A stretch of 64,000 bases of DNA from Acetatifactor muris. GTDB lineage: Bacteria; Bacillota; Clostridia; Lachnospirales; Lachnospiraceae. Positions 62,575 to 64,000 of the stretch are shown piece by piece. Both the position numbers and the translations under genes were made by a program. The notes below the pieces were generated by a model. The model did no database searches, was not told the DNA's origin, and worked only from the letters and a program-made list of their open reading frames with translations. Each line of letters starts with the position of its first letter. Positions within the stretch are counted from its first letter, which is position 1. Location of the stretch: NCBI GenBank assembly GCA_023664365.1, contig JAMPFR010000006.1:1-64000 (forward strand), in the 5' to 3' direction.

Positions 62575-64000
62575 GCCGTCTCCATCTTATAAAAGTTCAG
62601 CGCGGCAATTACCATGAACGCTGCAGTAAGCAGAAGCAGAAAAATATCCATGATGCCGTAGGCCAATGTCACGCCGCCTGTCATGGCCCCCAGCACCGCT
62701 CCCAGCACCGCCGCCATGATGACAAAGCACTGGATGAACATCTGAAACAGCTGTTTTCCCACGACTCCCAGGGTTCCTCCTACCGCTATCTCCGCCACTG
62801 CCAGGGCATACAGCTTGTTGGAGGCAAACACTGCGCAGGCAATCACACAGAGCGCTGCCGCCTGGGGGGACATTCCCATAACCACCGCTCCCGGCGCCGT
62901 AATCAGCAGTCCGTTTATCAGATTTTGAATCAGTTGAATCCCTGTAGCGTTCAACAGCTTTGCAAAGGCGGAATCCGGTATCAGATAGGTATAGGGCGAT
63001 TTCAGCTCCTTGGCCCACTTCCCGTTCAGCGTGGTAAAAATAAAGGTAATATAGGCGGATACCATGGGAATGATATAGGGCTCCATACCGCCGAAGTCAC
63101 CTTCCCTGACGTACAGCCAGGCAATTCCGATTCCCGCCGCCAGCGAAATCAGGGTGCTGAAATTAAAGATAAAGAATTTCCCTTTCTTATATTCCAGCAG
63201 CTGTCTGTAAAAGAGCGCTCTGGCGCCTGTTCCCCTGTAACGGACACTGGCCCGGCCAAACTTCTGTTTCCTGCCGATACGCATTTTAGCGCCGCCCTGC
63301 CTCTGGTTCTCCAGCACCTCCTCATAGTCCTCCGCAAATTTCGCGGCGTCCTCATAAAAAGCCCCCGTACATTTCATGCGAACCGCCCCGAACACCGCCG
63401 CTGCCAGCAGACAGAGGTAGAGAACGCTTCCGGTAATGCTCATGGCGGAAACCTCGCCAAACAGCAGGTGAATCACCGAAATATACCAGCCTGCCACAGG
63501 CACCAGCTTCACCGCGTCACTCTTCAGAAAAGCAGCCAGTGTGGAAGCATGCAGTCCCCGGGTCATATAATAATAAACCCCTATAAGCACCAACACTCCT
63601 ATAAGCCCATAGGCTGCCCTGACAATCCACTTCCGCTGTGTTTCCCCCAGGCGCTCGGAGCCGTAAAGCATAAGCATGATGCAGCCCTCCGCTACATTCT
63701 CCACCACCAGGGAAAATAAAACATACACCGCAAGCCGCCAGACCGCCACCCGGAAAATAATGACGCCGCAGGCCACTGCAAACAGATTGAGAAGCACCTG
63801 CATAAACAGGGTTCTGATATAGGCATAAATCAATACCCGCTTTGGACTCACCGGCGAAGGGAACAGAAAATGTGCATCACTGTTCCTGTACACCAGTCCC
63901 TTGCGCTTTGCGTAGGCCGCCAGATTGGCCGGTACGATCCAGATCGCCAGAGCTGTCAGCACCAGCACCATCCCGTCAGGAGAAGCAAGCCTGTACTCCT
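62571..64000 (-). CDS. Putative ABC exporter membrane protein, 5' end outside the window
   Basis: At least 475 residues in frame to the right edge; the frame is open through 64000 and no ribosome site precedes the first internal ATG at 63971, so the N-terminus is missing. It has some ten membrane helices in two blocks separated by a soluble stretch (FYEDAAKFAEDYEEVLENQRQ). RNSDAHFLFPSPVSPKRVLIYAYIRTL fits the Clostridia putative ABC exporter family. Its ATPase partner is expected beyond position 64000. It shares an operon with the LytTR/GHKL pair. Confidence 0.85.
   Translation of the reverse strand, partial: EYRLASPDGMVLVLTALAIWIVPANLAAYAKRKGLVYRNSDAHFLFPSPVSPKRVLIYAYIRTLFMQVLLNLFAVACGVIIFRVAVWRLAVYVLFSLVVENVAEGCIMLMLYGSERLGETQRKWIVRAAYGLIGVLVLIGVYYYMTRGLHASTLAAFLKSDAVKLVPVAGWYISVIHLLFGEVSAMSITGSVLYLCLLAAAVFGAVRMKCTGAFYEDAAKFAEDYEEVLENQRQGGAKMRIGRKQKFGRASVRYRGTGARALFYRQLLEYKKGKFFIFNFSTLISLAAGIGIAWLYVREGDFGGMEPYIIPMVSAYITFIFTTLNGKWAKELKSPYTYLIPDSAFAKLLNATGIQLIQNLINGLLITAPGAVVMGMSPQAAALCVIACAVFASNKLYALAVAEIAVGGTLGVVGKQLFQMFIQCFVIMAAVLGAVLGAMTGGVTLAYGIMDIFLLLLTAAFMVIAALNFYKMETA

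Overview
The window reads as chromosomal DNA of an anaerobic gut Firmicute, most likely Lachnospiraceae (Bacillota, Clostridia). The signs are AGGAGG-type ribosome sites, several TTG and GTG starts, a DUF4250 protein, a CD1871A-type CXXC peptide, a putative ABC exporter of the Clostridia type, and plant-glycan enzymes next to inositol catabolism. No rRNA, tRNA, CRISPR array, integrase or insertion sequence was recognised.

Layout. 1-2.9 kb: a methyltransferase and a MutL/MORC/Hsp90-type ATPase resembling an R-M-associated pair, the ATPase probably shortened. 3.0-5.9 kb: a polysaccharide deacetylase and a large unknown lipoprotein. 5.9-17.1 kb: a chemosensory cluster on the minus strand (HD-GYP regulator, HPt, histidine kinase, second HD-GYP regulator, CheR, CheB, CheY, CheA, CheW, one MCP) behind a perfect consensus promoter and with no flagellar gene in view. 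17.1-21.2 kb: clpB, a 57-codon DUF4250 gene and an ASKHA/RACo-like gene, tightly coupled. 21.3-24.8 kb: copA and csoR with a double CsoR-like operator. 24.9-28.1 kb: two zinc-ribbon membrane proteins and an HTH-like protein, divergent from a membrane Ser/Thr kinase. 28.2-29.1 kb: a DUF3990 (ADP-ribosyltransferase-like) toxin candidate and its overlapping partner. 29.2-31.4 kb: CXXC peptide, polyferredoxin and TlpA-like lipoprotein, then a membrane-anchored EIIA-Glc-like protein without catalytic histidines. 31.5-31.9 kb: a cold-shock gene with a long hairpin in its leader.

32-47 kb is a long minus-strand catabolic run: HAD-GH105 fusion, GH38 alpha-mannosidase, an unknown (alpha/alpha)-type protein, a small unknown protein, an iron alcohol dehydrogenase, then iolC, iolD, iolE, iolG and iolB. 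Divergent from it (47.3-53.8 kb) is a complete Opp-type ABC importer, followed by an AraC regulator and mntP, with a second GH105 gene facing them. Together these look like import of oligosaccharides, intracellular removal of unsaturated uronyl and mannosyl ends, and use of inositol-type polyols.

55.6-64 kb: a heterodimeric ABC exporter, a previously unlisted 28-residue type I toxin with an apparent antisense RNA, a GHKL kinase/LytTR regulator pair, and an ABC exporter membrane protein that runs off the right edge. Several short repeat families lie between genes: 12 bp, 17 bp and about 35 bp tandem repeats, and a dispersed 24 bp element seen twice. Functions rest on motif recognition by eye; no database search was run.
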